Shown here in pieces: positions 1 to 7,904 of a stretch of 64,000 bases of DNA. The stretch lies in contig NZ_CP116221.1 in assembly GCF_023556315.2 (NCBI RefSeq), positions 62,001-126,000 on the forward strand. The letters are read 5' to 3'. Source of the stretch: Psychroserpens ponticola. Its GTDB lineage: Bacteria > Bacteroidota > Bacteroidia > Flavobacteriales > Flavobacteriaceae. The stretch's first letter is position 1, and each line of letters begins with the position of its first letter. The translations under genes were made by a program, and so were the position numbers. Under the pieces are notes generated by a model. The model was not told the DNA's origin, did no database searches, and was given only the letters and a program-made list of their open reading frames with translations.

Positions 1-2
1 AA

Positions 3-1196
3 GGTCAGTTTTATGCACTACCACAATCACCACAAACGTTCAAGCAACTTCTAATGGTTGGCGGAATGGATAAGTATTTTCAAATTGTAAAATGCTTTAG
101 GGATGAAGATTTACGAGCAGATAGACAGCCTGAATTTACGCAAATAGATTGTGAAATGGCATTCATTGAGCAAGAAGATATTTTAAATGCTTTTGAAGGT
201 TTAACGCGTCACTTATTGAAAGAAGTAAATGGCGTTGAAGTAGAAAAATTTCCAAGAATGCTCTATGATGATGCGATGCGTCTCTACGGAAATGACAAAC
301 CAGACATTCGCTTCGGAATGGAATTTGGTGAGTTAAATGATGTTGCTCAACATAAAGAGTTTAACGTGTTTAATTCTGCTGAATTAGTAGTTGGTATTGC
401 AGTTCCTGGAGGAAATAGCTACACAAGAAAAGAAATAGATAAATTAATCGATTGGGTAAAACGTCCGCAAGTTGGTGCTTTAGGAATGGTTTATAGTAGA
501 TGTAATGATGATGGAAGTTTTAAATCTTCAGTAGATAAATTTTACGATCAAGATGATTTAGCAAAATGGGCTCAAGTTACTGGAGCAAAACCAGGAGATT
601 TAGTATGTGTACTTTCAGGAAATACAAATAAAGTCAGAGCACAATTAAGTGCCTTACGTATGGAATTGGCCGAACGTTTAGGGTTAAGAGATCCTAAAAC
701 TTTCGCTCCACTTTGGGTAATGGATTTTCCATTATTAGAATGGGATGAAGATACAGAGCGTTATCATGCAATGCACCATCCATTTACGTCTCCAAAACCT
801 GGACAGTTAGAATTATTGAAAACCAATCCAGGAGATGTAAAAGCTAATGCTTACGATTTAGTCCTTAACGGAAATGAAATTGGTGGTGGTTCGATTCGTA
901 TTCACGATAAAGAAACACAAGCTTTAATGTTTGATTATTTAGGGTTTACGCCTGAAGAAGCTAAAGCTCAATTTGGTTTTCTTATGGATGCTTTTCAATA
1001 TGGAGCGCCTCCTCATGGTGGATTAGCTTTTGGATTGGATAGATTGGTTGCAATTCTTGGCGGACAAGAAACGATTCGTGATTTTATTGCATTCCCTAAA
1101 AATAATAATGGTCGAGATGTCATGATTGATGCTCCTGCTTTAATAGACGATGAGCAACTAACAGAGTTGAGTTTAAAACTTAATCTAAAATCATAA
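3..1196 (+). CDS. aspS: aspartyl-tRNA synthetase, 3' part (5' end outside window)
   Basis: This protein charges tRNA-Asp with aspartate. The open frame is already running at base 3, so the ATG at 54 is an internal methionine and not the start. About 398 C-terminal residues are present. Class II motif 2 is visible as [18 protein letters not shown] and motif 3 as the [12 protein letters not shown] segment near the end, followed by the RDFIAFPKN signature of bacterial AspRS. The insertion (GAD-like) domain lies between the two motifs, as in the bacterial rather than the archaeal type. An intrinsic terminator follows seven bases after the stop. Identity is secure. Whether it is discriminating or non-discriminating cannot be judged, but a separate asnS is present at 39747-41177. 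Confidence 0.96.
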   Translation, partial: GQFYALPQSPQTFKQLLMVGGMDKYFQIVKCFRDEDLRADRQPEFTQIDCEMAFIEQEDILNAFEGLTRHLLKEVNGVEVEKFPRMLYDDAMRLYGNDKPDIRFGMEFGELNDVAQHKEFNVFNSAELVVGIAVPGGNSYTRKEIDKLIDWVKRPQVGALGMVYSRCNDDGSFKSSVDKFYDQDDLAKWAQVTGAKPGDLVCVLSGNTNKVRAQLSALRMELAERLGLRDPKTFAPLWVMDFPLLEWDEDTERYHAMHHPFTSPKPGQLELLKTNPGDVKANAYDLVLNGNEIGGGSIRIHDKETQALMFDYLGFTPEEAKAQFGFLMDAFQYGAPPHGGLAFGLDRLVAILGGQETIRDFIAFPKNNNGRDVMIDAPALIDDEQLTELSLKLNLKS

Positions 1197-1200
1197 ATTA

Positions 1201-1227
1201 AAAATCCTGCTTCTTGCAGGATTTTTT
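1201..1227 (+). terminator. intrinsic terminator after aspS
   Basis: An 8-bp stem (AATCCTGC / GCAGGATT) with a TTCTT loop is followed by a T run. It starts a few bases after the aspS stop codon and ends about 15 bases before the next ATG, so the next gene must have its own promoter or rely on readthrough. Confidence 0.85.
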
Positions 1228-1241
1228 AGTAGATTTAATAT

Positions 1242-1793
1242 ATGGCAACAAAAAGAATTTTAAAGTATATAGGAATTGTACTTGGTATATTAGTTATTGC
1301 TTTTGCTTGTTTTATTGCCTATGGCTATTATATGTTCAACACGAGTTTACTGCCAGATAACGAGCCTTTTGAGCATGCGTCTCATTATATCGATCCAGAA
1401 ACAGCTTTATTAAATGAAGGATTTAATATTTGTGATGAAAATTACATTTTACAATATTATAATACTCAAGAATTACCTTATCCCAATGGGAAAAATGGAT
1501 TTAGAAATTATATCAATTTAGCGTATGTGAATGATAATTATCCAGATTCTGGATATTTAAATATAAGATTCATCATTAATTGCGAAGGTGAAGTTGGTCG
1601 ATTTGTAATTCACGAAAATAATTTAGATTTAGAACCCAATACATTCAGTGAAAATTTAAAGAATCAATTATTTAAACTCACTTCAGAAGCCAAAGGATGG
1701 AAACCAATCTTTTTACACGAAGACAATAGAGATTCATATATGTATGTATCATACCGAATAGAACATGGAGAGATTACTGAAATTATTCCTTAG
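1242..1793 (+). CDS. membrane-anchored hypothetical protein with TonB-C-like domain
   Basis: This is a 183-residue protein of unknown function. One transmembrane anchor spans about residues 9-32 after a basic N terminus, so the rest should lie in the periplasm. The C-terminal half, from about residue 100, has the pattern of a TonB C-terminal-like domain: a strand with a polar-G-E-V turn, a helix, then a W-K-P segment and a final strand. That fold assignment is inferred by eye. The gene starts 14 bases after the aspS terminator, and its 3' end overlaps the next gene by 29 bases, which implies translational coupling. Confidence 0.7.
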   Translation: MATKRILKYIGIVLGILVIAFACFIAYGYYMFNTSLLPDNEPFEHASHYIDPETALLNEGFNICDENYILQYYNTQELPYPNGKNGFRNYINLAYVNDNYPDSGYLNIRFIINCEGEVGRFVIHENNLDLEPNTFSENLKNQLFKLTSEAKGWKPIFLHEDNRDSYMYVSYRIEHGEITEIIP

Positions 1794-2571
1794 TATAGTT
1801 GTTGTTTTCTCAGTACTGTCTTGTGATAGTAAACGAGAACGCGCTGAAGCAGTTTATAAAAGAGCCATTCATTATCCTCAAGGATCAATGATGAGTATCA
1901 ATGGGATTAAAAAAGCAACTGAAATTGATTCCACTTACCAACAAGCAGTTTATGAACTTTCCGTAGCCTATTTAAAACGCGGCTTACCTCATAAATGGAA
2001 ACCACAATACAATAAATCTGTGCTACTTGATTCAGTACAGCGCATTCCTTGGAGAGGATATCTTTACCTTTGGTTTTATAGAGATTATAAAAAAGCCATT
2101 GCAGATTTTGATGCAAGCGATACATTGACACCAAATTTTATTGATGCACCTCAAGGTCATAGTGTCGATTATTGGAGAGGTATTTGTTATTTAGGGTTAA
2201 AAGATTATAAAAACTCAATCGCATATTTTGATAAGTATATCAATATTGAAATTGAAGAATCTGGTGAAGATTGGGTGGAGCTTACTGCTTTTTTATATCG
2301 AGGAATTGCTTACTTCGAAACAGAAAATTACGAACAAGCGCTTTTAAATTTTGATAAGCAACTTCAATATTCAAGAGGTTTTAGTGCAGATGCAAAATAC
2401 TACAAAGCTCTAATTTTTAAAAATCAAAATAAAATTGATGAAGCGAAACTTTTAATTGAAGCCGCTATTAATGATTACGACATAGGATATTATAATAACA
2501 GACCTTACGTAGAAACATTAAAAGAAATTTATCCTGAAGATTTGCAAGCACTAAAAGCAGAATTACAATAA
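1765..2571 (+). CDS. TPR-repeat lipoprotein
   Basis: This is a 268-residue predicted lipoprotein. The signal peptide ends in a lipobox around VLSC-D (Cys near residue 20). The mature part consists of TPR-like helical pairs, for example ...YWRGICYLGLKDYKNSIAYFDK and FLYRGIAYFETENYEQALLNFDK (each a shortened repeat). TPR lipoproteins usually act as scaffolds, and no enzymatic motif is visible. It overlaps the previous gene by 29 bases, and its stop codon shares one base with the start of the chloride-channel-like gene (TAATG), so the three genes probably form one operon. No specific function can be assigned. Confidence 0.75.
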   Translation: MERLLKLFLSIVVVFSVLSCDSKRERAEAVYKRAIHYPQGSMMSINGIKKATEIDSTYQQAVYELSVAYLKRGLPHKWKPQYNKSVLLDSVQRIPWRGYLYLWFYRDYKKAIADFDASDTLTPNFIDAPQGHSVDYWRGICYLGLKDYKNSIAYFDKYINIEIEESGEDWVELTAFLYRGIAYFETENYEQALLNFDKQLQYSRGFSADAKYYKALIFKNQNKIDEAKLLIEAAINDYDIGYYNNRPYVETLKEIYPEDLQALKAELQ

Positions 2572-4349
2572 TGTCAATACAAAACGTCATAAAACGCTTA
2601 TTAGTGTTGAGATATAAGTACATCTCACAGAAAAATTTTGTGTTTTTATTAGCAATGCTTATTGGTTTATTATCTGGTTTAGTTTCTGTAACAATAAAGA
2701 ATATCACGTATGGTATTGAATGGATGTTAGACCATCTCGCCATAGTCTCAAGAAATAGTATTTATTTTATTCTCCCAGTTATCGGACTTTGGCTCGTGTA
2801 TTTATTTGTAAAATACGTATCCAAACAAAAGGTAGAACATGCCATTCCTAGTATCCTTTTTTCGCTCTCTAAAAAGAACGGATTGTTAAAGCGTAGCAAA
2901 ATTTATTTGCCTTTAATTACGGCACCAATTACTGCAGGTTTTGGAGGTTCGGTTGGGTTGCTTGGTCCTGCTATTGCATCAGCTTCAGCAGTAAGTTCAA
3001 ATATTAGTCAGCTGTTTCATGTCGATAGAAAAACGAGAACGTTATTGATTGGTTGCGCTGCAGCTGGAGCTATTGCATCTATTTTTCAATCTCCAATTGC
3101 AGCTATTATTTTCGCCATAGAAGTTTTTAGTCTCGATTTGACTTTTGCGTCCTTATTACCTCTGTTAATTGCTTCAGTGTCTTCGGTTTTAACCTCTTAT
3201 TTCTTTGTTGGAAATAGTGTGCTCTTCACTTATAATGTAACCACTCCTTTCGAATTAAGAGATACTTTGTTTTTTATTATTTTAGGTATTGGTACTGGTA
3301 TCGCTTCTATTTATTTTTCTAAAATATATTTTGCAGTTTATAAATTTTTTGAACGGTTTAAAACCAGCGGACAAAAACTTATTGTTGGTGGATTAGCGAT
3401 TGGTATCATGCTGTATTTTATTCCGCCTCTTTATGGTGAGGGTTTTGGATTTATTAATGATCTTCTCGATGGAAATCATTTGCATGCATTAGGAAAAACG
3501 CCATTTGATGATTATCTGGATAATATTTGGGTAGTAATTGCATTGCTTATTGGAATTACAATATTTAAAGCTGTTGCCATGTCTACAACTTTTGCAGCTG
3601 GTGGTGCTGGAGGAATTATTATTCCAACTATGGTAATGGGAAGTGCTCTCGGAAACGTAGTGGCTAAAATCATTAATAATATAGGATTAGGGTTTCAGGT
3701 GTCGGAATCTAGCTTCACACTCATTGGTATGGCTGGTTTAATTGCAGGAGTACTACATGCACCTTTAACTGCTATTTTTTTAATTGCTGAAATTACTGGA
3801 GGTTATCAATTGTTTGTACCTTTAATGATTACGGTTTCAATGTCTTTCATTATTACTAAAAATGCGATAGATCACACAATTTACACTAAAGAATTGGCTG
3901 AAAAAGGAGCATTGTTAACACATAATAAAGACCAATCAGTGTTAACATTAATGCGATTAGATAGTGTTGTAGAACAAGATTTTACTGTCCTTTATCCTGA
4001 AATGTCTTTAGGAGAAATGTTACATCAAGGTGTCGCAAAATCAAGCCGAAATTTGTTTCCCGTTGTTGATGAAAAACAACAGATGGTAGGTGTAATTTTA
4101 TTAGACAATATTAGAGATGTGATGTTCGATCAAACACTTTATGAATCTACAACTGTTGAAACCTTTATGCATAATCCGCCTGAACACATTTATTATGAAA
4201 CCGATTCTATGAAAATGGTTATGAAAAAATTTCAAGATACTGGAGCTTGGAATTTACCAGTAATTAAAGATGGTATCTATTATGGATTTGTGTCAAAATC
4301 GAAACTATTAACCGCTTATCGACGTGAATTAATTAATTTTACAACATAG
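2571..4349 (+). CDS. ClC-family chloride channel/transporter with C-terminal CBS pair
   Basis: This is a 592-residue inner-membrane protein with a ClC voltage-gated chloride channel fold over about residues 20-440 and two CBS motifs over about 450-590. Family landmarks are the helix-N segment GGSVGLLGP (126-133), the SPIAAIIFAIE segment (about 174-184) and AGGAGGIIIP. Compared with the family pattern, the external gating glutamate (GREGP in E. coli ClcA, GLEAP in many Bacteroidota) is replaced by Leu131. The position of the internal proton glutamate holds Val185. Loss of both suggests a passive channel or another substrate, not a standard Cl-/H+ exchanger; this is inference. The gene is coupled by a TAATG overlap to the upstream lipoprotein gene. 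Confidence 0.9.
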   Translation: MSIQNVIKRLLVLRYKYISQKNFVFLLAMLIGLLSGLVSVTIKNITYGIEWMLDHLAIVSRNSIYFILPVIGLWLVYLFVKYVSKQKVEHAIPSILFSLSKKNGLLKRSKIYLPLITAPITAGFGGSVGLLGPAIASASAVSSNISQLFHVDRKTRTLLIGCAAAGAIASIFQSPIAAIIFAIEVFSLDLTFASLLPLLIASVSSVLTSYFFVGNSVLFTYNVTTPFELRDTLFFIILGIGTGIASIYFSKIYFAVYKFFERFKTSGQKLIVGGLAIGIMLYFIPPLYGEGFGFINDLLDGNHLHALGKTPFDDYLDNIWVVIALLIGITIFKAVAMSTTFAAGGAGGIIIPTMVMGSALGNVVAKIINNIGLGFQVSESSFTLIGMAGLIAGVLHAPLTAIFLIAEITGGYQLFVPLMITVSMSFIITKNAIDHTIYTKELAEKGALLTHNKDQSVLTLMRLDSVVEQDFTVLYPEMSLGEMLHQGVAKSSRNLFPVVDEKQQMVGVILLDNIRDVMFDQTLYESTTVETFMHNPPEHIYYETDSMKMVMKKFQDTGAWNLPVIKDGIYYGFVSKSKLLTAYRRELINFTT

Positions 4350-4374
4350 ATAAATTGGCTTAAATTATTACTAC

Positions 4375-4425
4375 TGTCATTTCAAATGCAGTTGAGAACT
4401 AAGAGTCATCATTTTGAGGTATTTC
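4375..4425. repeat. degenerate TGTCATT intergenic repeat (remnant)
   Basis: The stretch begins TGTCATTTCA and contains GAGTCATCATTTTGA. It shares the order TGTCATT...GAGTCAT..TTTGA with the better preserved palindromic element at 39636-39713. It no longer folds as a clean inverted repeat, so it is called a remnant, with low confidence. Confidence 0.3.
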
Positions 4426-4474
4426 TATTTAGTTAATTGTGATAGAATGATACATAATTCAAGATAAATACAAT

Positions 4475-4702
4475 ATGAAATACATTATTCTTATCGCATT
4501 TTTAGCCTCATTTGGAAGTATACTTTGTGGTTTTTTATTAGATGTAGCTTATTCTCAAAAACTCATAGGTTTTGGTGTTTTAGGACTTGTTATAATTGTT
4601 TTTCCTTTGTTTTCTTATCATCGTTGGAAAGATAAAGACGTTAAAGACTACATGCTAACTAAAGAAAATCTAGATAAAATGCGAGAAAATCAGAAGGATT
4701 AA
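4475..4702 (+). CDS. small two-helix membrane protein, unknown function
   Basis: This 75-residue protein has two predicted transmembrane segments (about residues 2-22 and 30-48) and a charged C-terminal tail rich in Lys, Asp and Glu. It has no recognised motif. It lies alone between the ClC gene and the cold-shock gene, with 125 and 164 bases on either side. A 12-base direct repeat (TTAAAAGCCTGT at 4719-4730 and 4746-4757) lies just downstream. Small proteins of this shape are common in flavobacteria, but I cannot name a family. Confidence 0.65.
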   Translation: MKYIILIAFLASFGSILCGFLLDVAYSQKLIGFGVLGLVIIVFPLFSYHRWKDKDVKDYMLTKENLDKMRENQKD

Positions 4703-4828
4703 TAGCATAAAACAACAATTAAAAGCCTGTTTAATTCAGAATTTCTTAAAAGCCTGTGTTTTTAAACCATTAGTTATCAATAATTTAAAAAATTACAATT
4801 TATTAACACATCGCATTAAATTATGATG

Positions 4829-4836
4829 TACATTTG
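4829..4836 (+). promoter_or_regulatory. -7 element for the cold-shock gene
   Basis: TACATTTG matches the Bacteroidota -7 consensus TAnnTTTG. It lies 30 bases before the ATG at 4867. No clear -33 TTG is seen at 17-23 bases upstream. Confidence 0.5.
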
Positions 4837-4866
4837 CAACTTAAATTAATTATATATTTTATTACA

Positions 4867-5058
4867 ATGACTGGAACAGTTAAATTTTTCAATGATTCTA
4901 AAGGATTTGGATTCATTACCAACGACGAAACAGGAAAAGACATTTTCGTACACGTATCAAACCTTAATGGTGTTGAGTTACGCGAAGGCGATAGTGTAGA
5001 GTACAACGAAGAAGAAGGAAGAAAAGGGATGGTTGCCGCTAACGTGCAAGTTCTCTAA
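4867..5058 (+). CDS. cold-shock domain protein (CspA family)
   Basis: This 63-residue single cold-shock domain protein binds single-stranded RNA and DNA and is expected to act as an RNA chaperone. RNP1 is visible as KGFGFI and RNP2 as DIFVHV. The start is the ATG at 4867 (MTGTVKFF). A longer reading from a TTG at 4834 would begin inside the -7 promoter element and adds 11 residues foreign to the family, so it is rejected. A GAAA-loop terminator follows. The gene is probably monocistronic. Confidence 0.95.
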   Translation: MTGTVKFFNDSKGFGFITNDETGKDIFVHVSNLNGVELREGDSVEYNEEEGRKGMVAANVQVL

Positions 5059-5081
5059 GAGATATACTTTATTACAGTTTC

Positions 5082-5111
5082 AACGTCTAACGAAAGTTAG
5101 GCGTTTTTTTT
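5082..5111 (+). terminator. intrinsic terminator after the csp gene
   Basis: A 10-bp stem (AACGTCTAAC / GTTAGGCGTT, one G-T pair) is capped by a GAAA tetraloop and followed by eight T residues. Confidence 0.85.
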
Positions 5112-5117
5112 GTTTTT

Positions 5118-5236
5118 GGGCGTTACCACAAGGGTCAGGCTTTCGTCAGTCGCTTTTTTTTATAGTCCTTCTGAGTTTGTTAAAGAATCTTTATTTCTGT
5201 AAAAAGAGCTCCAACAATGCCTCAATCCTTAACGCA
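5118..5236 (+). repeat. dispersed GCGTTA...TAACGC element, copy 1
   Basis: This stretch starts GGGCGTTACCACA and ends CTTAACGCAG, so its ends are inverted copies of GCGTTA. It shares several blocks in the same order with 61702-61842 (opposite strand): GGGCGTTACCACA, CAGTCGCTTTTTT, AAAAAGAGCTxCAACAAxTGCCTC and TAACGCAGT. An open frame running through it (5033-5278) has no start signal or known motif and is considered non-coding. No transposase is inside it. Confidence 0.7.
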
Positions 5237-5329
5237 GTAATACTTATAAATTATCGAAACAGAAACAAGTGTTACTAATTGGAATGGATTGTTTTTAATA
5301 CAGCTTTAAAATAAATAGGATTTAGTGTG

Positions 5330-5779
5330 TTAATTTAAATTTCGTTTTTCAATAAAGAAACGTTTCATTAATTCGGAAGCTTCTTTAGCAAGAACACCAG
5401 AAACAACTTCAGTTTTAGGATGAATTGTTGTGCCAAGCGTTTTAAATCCACGTTTGTCATCTGAAGCTCCATAAACAATTTTTGAAATCTGACTCCAGTA
5501 CAAAGCTCCAGCACACATTTGACAAGGTTCTAATGTCACATAAAGTGTACAATTAGTTAAATATTTTCCGCCTAAAAAATTGGTTGCAGCAGTAATGGCT
5601 TGCATTTCAGCATGCGCAGTAACATCGTTTAATAATTCGGTAAGGTTATGTGATCTGGCAATAATTCTATCTTTAATTACTATGATAGCACCTACAGGGA
5701 TTTCACCTTTTTCAAAAGCATCTTCAGCCTCAAGTAAGGCTTTTTTCATAAAGTAGATGTCGTTAAAAGGGTTTTCCAT
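5330..5779 (-). CDS. tadA: tRNA-specific adenosine deaminase
   Basis: This enzyme converts adenosine-34 to inosine in the tRNA-Arg(ACG) anticodon. It is a 149-residue cytidine/deoxycytidylate-deaminase-fold protein. The zinc and catalytic residues are HAE (His56, Glu58) and PCQMC (Cys86, Cys89). The start was set at the ATG at 5779 (MENPFNDIYFM). A longer frame begins at a TTG and adds eight residues that extend toward the promoter. The gene is divergent from dxs, with 57 bases between the two start codons. The length is normal for TadA. A guanine deaminase-like role is possible for this fold but less likely. Confidence 0.92.
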   Translation of the reverse strand: MENPFNDIYFMKKALLEAEDAFEKGEIPVGAIIVIKDRIIARSHNLTELLNDVTAHAEMQAITAATNFLGGKYLTNCTLYVTLEPCQMCAGALYWSQISKIVYGASDDKRGFKTLGTTIHPKTEVVSGVLAKEASELMKRFFIEKRNLN

Positions 5780-5800
5780 GTATGCAATAAGATTCTTAAT

Positions 5801-5808
5801 CAAAAATA
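5801..5808 (-). promoter_or_regulatory. -7 element for tadA
   Basis: TATTTTTG on the minus strand matches TAnnTTTG and ends 21 bases upstream of the tadA ATG. No -33 TTG is visible. Confidence 0.4.
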
Positions 5809-5821
5809 CAATTTCAAATGC

Positions 5822-5829
5822 TACATTTG
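5822..5829 (+). promoter_or_regulatory. -7 element for dxs
   Basis: TACATTTG matches TAnnTTTG and ends only seven bases before the dxs ATG, so the transcript may be nearly leaderless. Confidence 0.45.
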
Positions 5830-5836
5830 TAATGGA

Positions 5837-7615
5837 ATGAAAAAATTATTAGACCATATTAATTTTCCTTCAGATTTAAGACAATTAAATCTTGATGAGT
5901 TGCCGAAACTTGCTAAAGAGTTACGTGAGTTTATCATCAATATTGTGGCAACCAAAGAAGGACATCTTGGTGCTAGTCTTGGTGTTGTAGAATTAACATT
6001 AGCTTTGCATTATGTGTTTAATACACCTGAAGATCTCTTAGTTTGGGATGTTGGACACCAAGCTTATGGTCATAAAATACTAACAGGTAGAAAAGACATA
6101 TTTCATACCAACCGTCAGTTTGGTGGCATAAGCGGATTTCCAAAACGTGATGAAAGTGAGTATGATGCTTTTGGTGTTGGACATTCATCTACATCAATTT
6201 CTGCTGCTTTAGGAATGGCTATTGCTTCAAAACTTAAAGGAGAAGATAAACATCATATTGCAGTTATTGGTGATGCATCTATTGCTAGCGGAATGGCTTT
6301 TGAAGGTTTAAATCATGCAGGAGTTACTGATGCTAATTTACTGGTGATTTTAAATGATAATGCCATTGGTATCGATCCAAGTGTTGGAGCTTTAAAACAA
6401 TATTTAACTAACGTCAAAAAAGGCAAAGAGAAACAAGATAATATATTTGAAGCCCTTAATTTTGATTATTCTGGACCAATTGATGGTCATGATTTACCGA
6501 CATTGCTTTCCGAATTAGAGCGTTTAAAAACTGTTAAAGGACCAAAATTCTTACATGTAATTACAACCAAAGGAAAAGGTTTAAAACAAGCAGAAGATGA
6601 TCAAGTCAAATATCATGCACCAGGAAAATTTGATGCTCAAACCGGAGAAGTTCATGCTAAGTCTACTATAAAGCAAGCACCAAAATTTCAAGATGTTTTC
6701 GGACATGCACTAGTTGAATTAGCAAAGGAAAATAAAATGATTGTTGGTATTACACCTGCAATGCCAACAGGAAGCTCATTAAAGTTTATGATGGAGGAAA
6801 TTCCAGAACGTGCTTTTGATGTAGGTATTGCCGAACAACATGCTGTAACGCTCGCAGCAGGAATGGCAACTCAAGGATTAATTCCGTTTTGTAATATTTA
6901 TTCTACCTTTTTGCAACGTGCTTACGATCAAGTTATTCATGATGTAGCATTGCAAAAGCTTCCAGTAATTTTTTGTTTGGATCGTGCTGGTTTGGTTGGT
7001 GAAGATGGTGCAACACATCATGGTGTTTTTGATTTGTCATATTTAAGATGTATCCCAAACTTAATTCTATTTGCGCCTAGGAATGAAATTGAACTTCGAA
7101 ATATAATGTATACTGCACAACTAGGATTAGATCAACCAATTGCTATTAGATATCCAAGAGGACGAGGTTCTATTTTAGATTGGAAGCGACCTTTTTCAAA
7201 AATCGAAATAGGAAAAGGAGAATTGCTAAAAGAAGGAAGTAGTCTTGCTGTTTTAAGTATTGGAATTGTTTCTGAAACGGTAACAAGAGCACTCAAAAAC
7301 GTAAATGATATTGACGCTATTGCGCATTATGACATGAGGTTTGTAAAACCTTTAGATGAAGCGTTATTACATCAAATTTTTGCAAAATATGTAACCATCT
7401 TTACCATTGAAGATGGTACAATTTCTGGAGGCTTCGGAAGTGCTATTCTTGAATTTGCTTCTAAGTACAACTATCAAAATACAATTGAAGTAATTGGAAT
7501 ACCTGATGTATTTGTTGAGCATGGCAGTAAAGAACAATTACAAGCACATTTAAATATTGATACCTTAAGTGTTAGTACTATTTTAAATGCTACTCTTCGT
7601 CTTCTAAATCTGTAG
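5837..7615 (+). CDS. dxs: 1-deoxy-D-xylulose-5-phosphate synthase
   Basis: This is the first enzyme of the MEP isoprenoid pathway. It condenses pyruvate and glyceraldehyde-3-phosphate using thiamine diphosphate. It has 592 residues, slightly shorter than the E. coli enzyme. The N-terminal domain carries GHLGASLGVVELT and VWDVGHQAYGHKILTGR. The ThDP motif reads GDASIASGMAFEGLNHAG...LNDN, with Ala in place of the second Gly of GDG. The central Pyr domain has VGIAEQHAVTLAAGMA, with the conserved E-Q-H. The start ATG at 5837 lies right behind a -7 element. Its 3' end overlaps a short minus-strand gene by 26 bases, tail to tail. Confidence 0.95.
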   Translation: MKKLLDHINFPSDLRQLNLDELPKLAKELREFIINIVATKEGHLGASLGVVELTLALHYVFNTPEDLLVWDVGHQAYGHKILTGRKDIFHTNRQFGGISGFPKRDESEYDAFGVGHSSTSISAALGMAIASKLKGEDKHHIAVIGDASIASGMAFEGLNHAGVTDANLLVILNDNAIGIDPSVGALKQYLTNVKKGKEKQDNIFEALNFDYSGPIDGHDLPTLLSELERLKTVKGPKFLHVITTKGKGLKQAEDDQVKYHAPGKFDAQTGEVHAKSTIKQAPKFQDVFGHALVELAKENKMIVGITPAMPTGSSLKFMMEEIPERAFDVGIAEQHAVTLAAGMATQGLIPFCNIYSTFLQRAYDQVIHDVALQKLPVIFCLDRAGLVGEDGATHHGVFDLSYLRCIPNLILFAPRNEIELRNIMYTAQLGLDQPIAIRYPRGRGSILDWKRPFSKIEIGKGELLKEGSSLAVLSIGIVSETVTRALKNVNDIDAIAHYDMRFVKPLDEALLHQIFAKYVTIFTIEDGTISGGFGSAILEFASKYNYQNTIEVIGIPDVFVEHGSKEQLQAHLNIDTLSVSTILNATLRLLNL

Positions 7616-7763
7616 CAGCTAAATCTGATTGATTAGTAACTTCGTATAATTCAACAGAATTTTGATACTTTGGATTCTTATTATTTGTGATATCATTTAA
7701 CATCACTAAAAAGGCTATAGTCACAAAAAAGATCACAACCACAAATTGGATATTTTTTCTCAT
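7590..7763 (-). CDS. short single-span membrane protein (57 aa), unknown
   Basis: Reading the minus strand from the ATG at 7763 gives an intact 57-codon frame. It encodes a basic N terminus (MRKNIQ), one hydrophobic segment over about residues 6-23 and a polar tail ending in EDEE. This order (basic, helix, acidic tail) is typical of a real small inner-membrane protein with the N terminus inside. The stop codon lies within the last 26 bases of dxs. The gene runs in the same direction as dgt, 141 bases downstream of the dgt stop. No family is recognised and no expression signal was found, so confidence is moderate. Confidence 0.55.
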   Translation of the reverse strand: MRKNIQFVVVIFFVTIAFLVMLNDITNNKNPKYQNSVELYEVTNQSDLAATDLEDEE

Positions 7764-7904
7764 AATAGTAGGTTTTATGATTTGGGACTATCAATATATA
7801 TCTTTATTAAGTTAAAATGCAAATTTATTCGACGAAATGCATAGATTTATAAAGAATCTAAGATGGAAACCTTTTTTTACTAAAAAAACCAAATTATATT
7901 TTCA

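Noticed and set aside
4834-4866. Longer cold-shock protein from a TTG start
   Set aside because: The TTG is part of the TACATTTG promoter element, and the added residues are not found in the family.
5033-5278. 81-codon open frame downstream of the cold-shock gene
   Set aside because: It begins inside the cold-shock coding sequence, runs through a terminator and a dispersed repeat, and its product has no coherent pattern.
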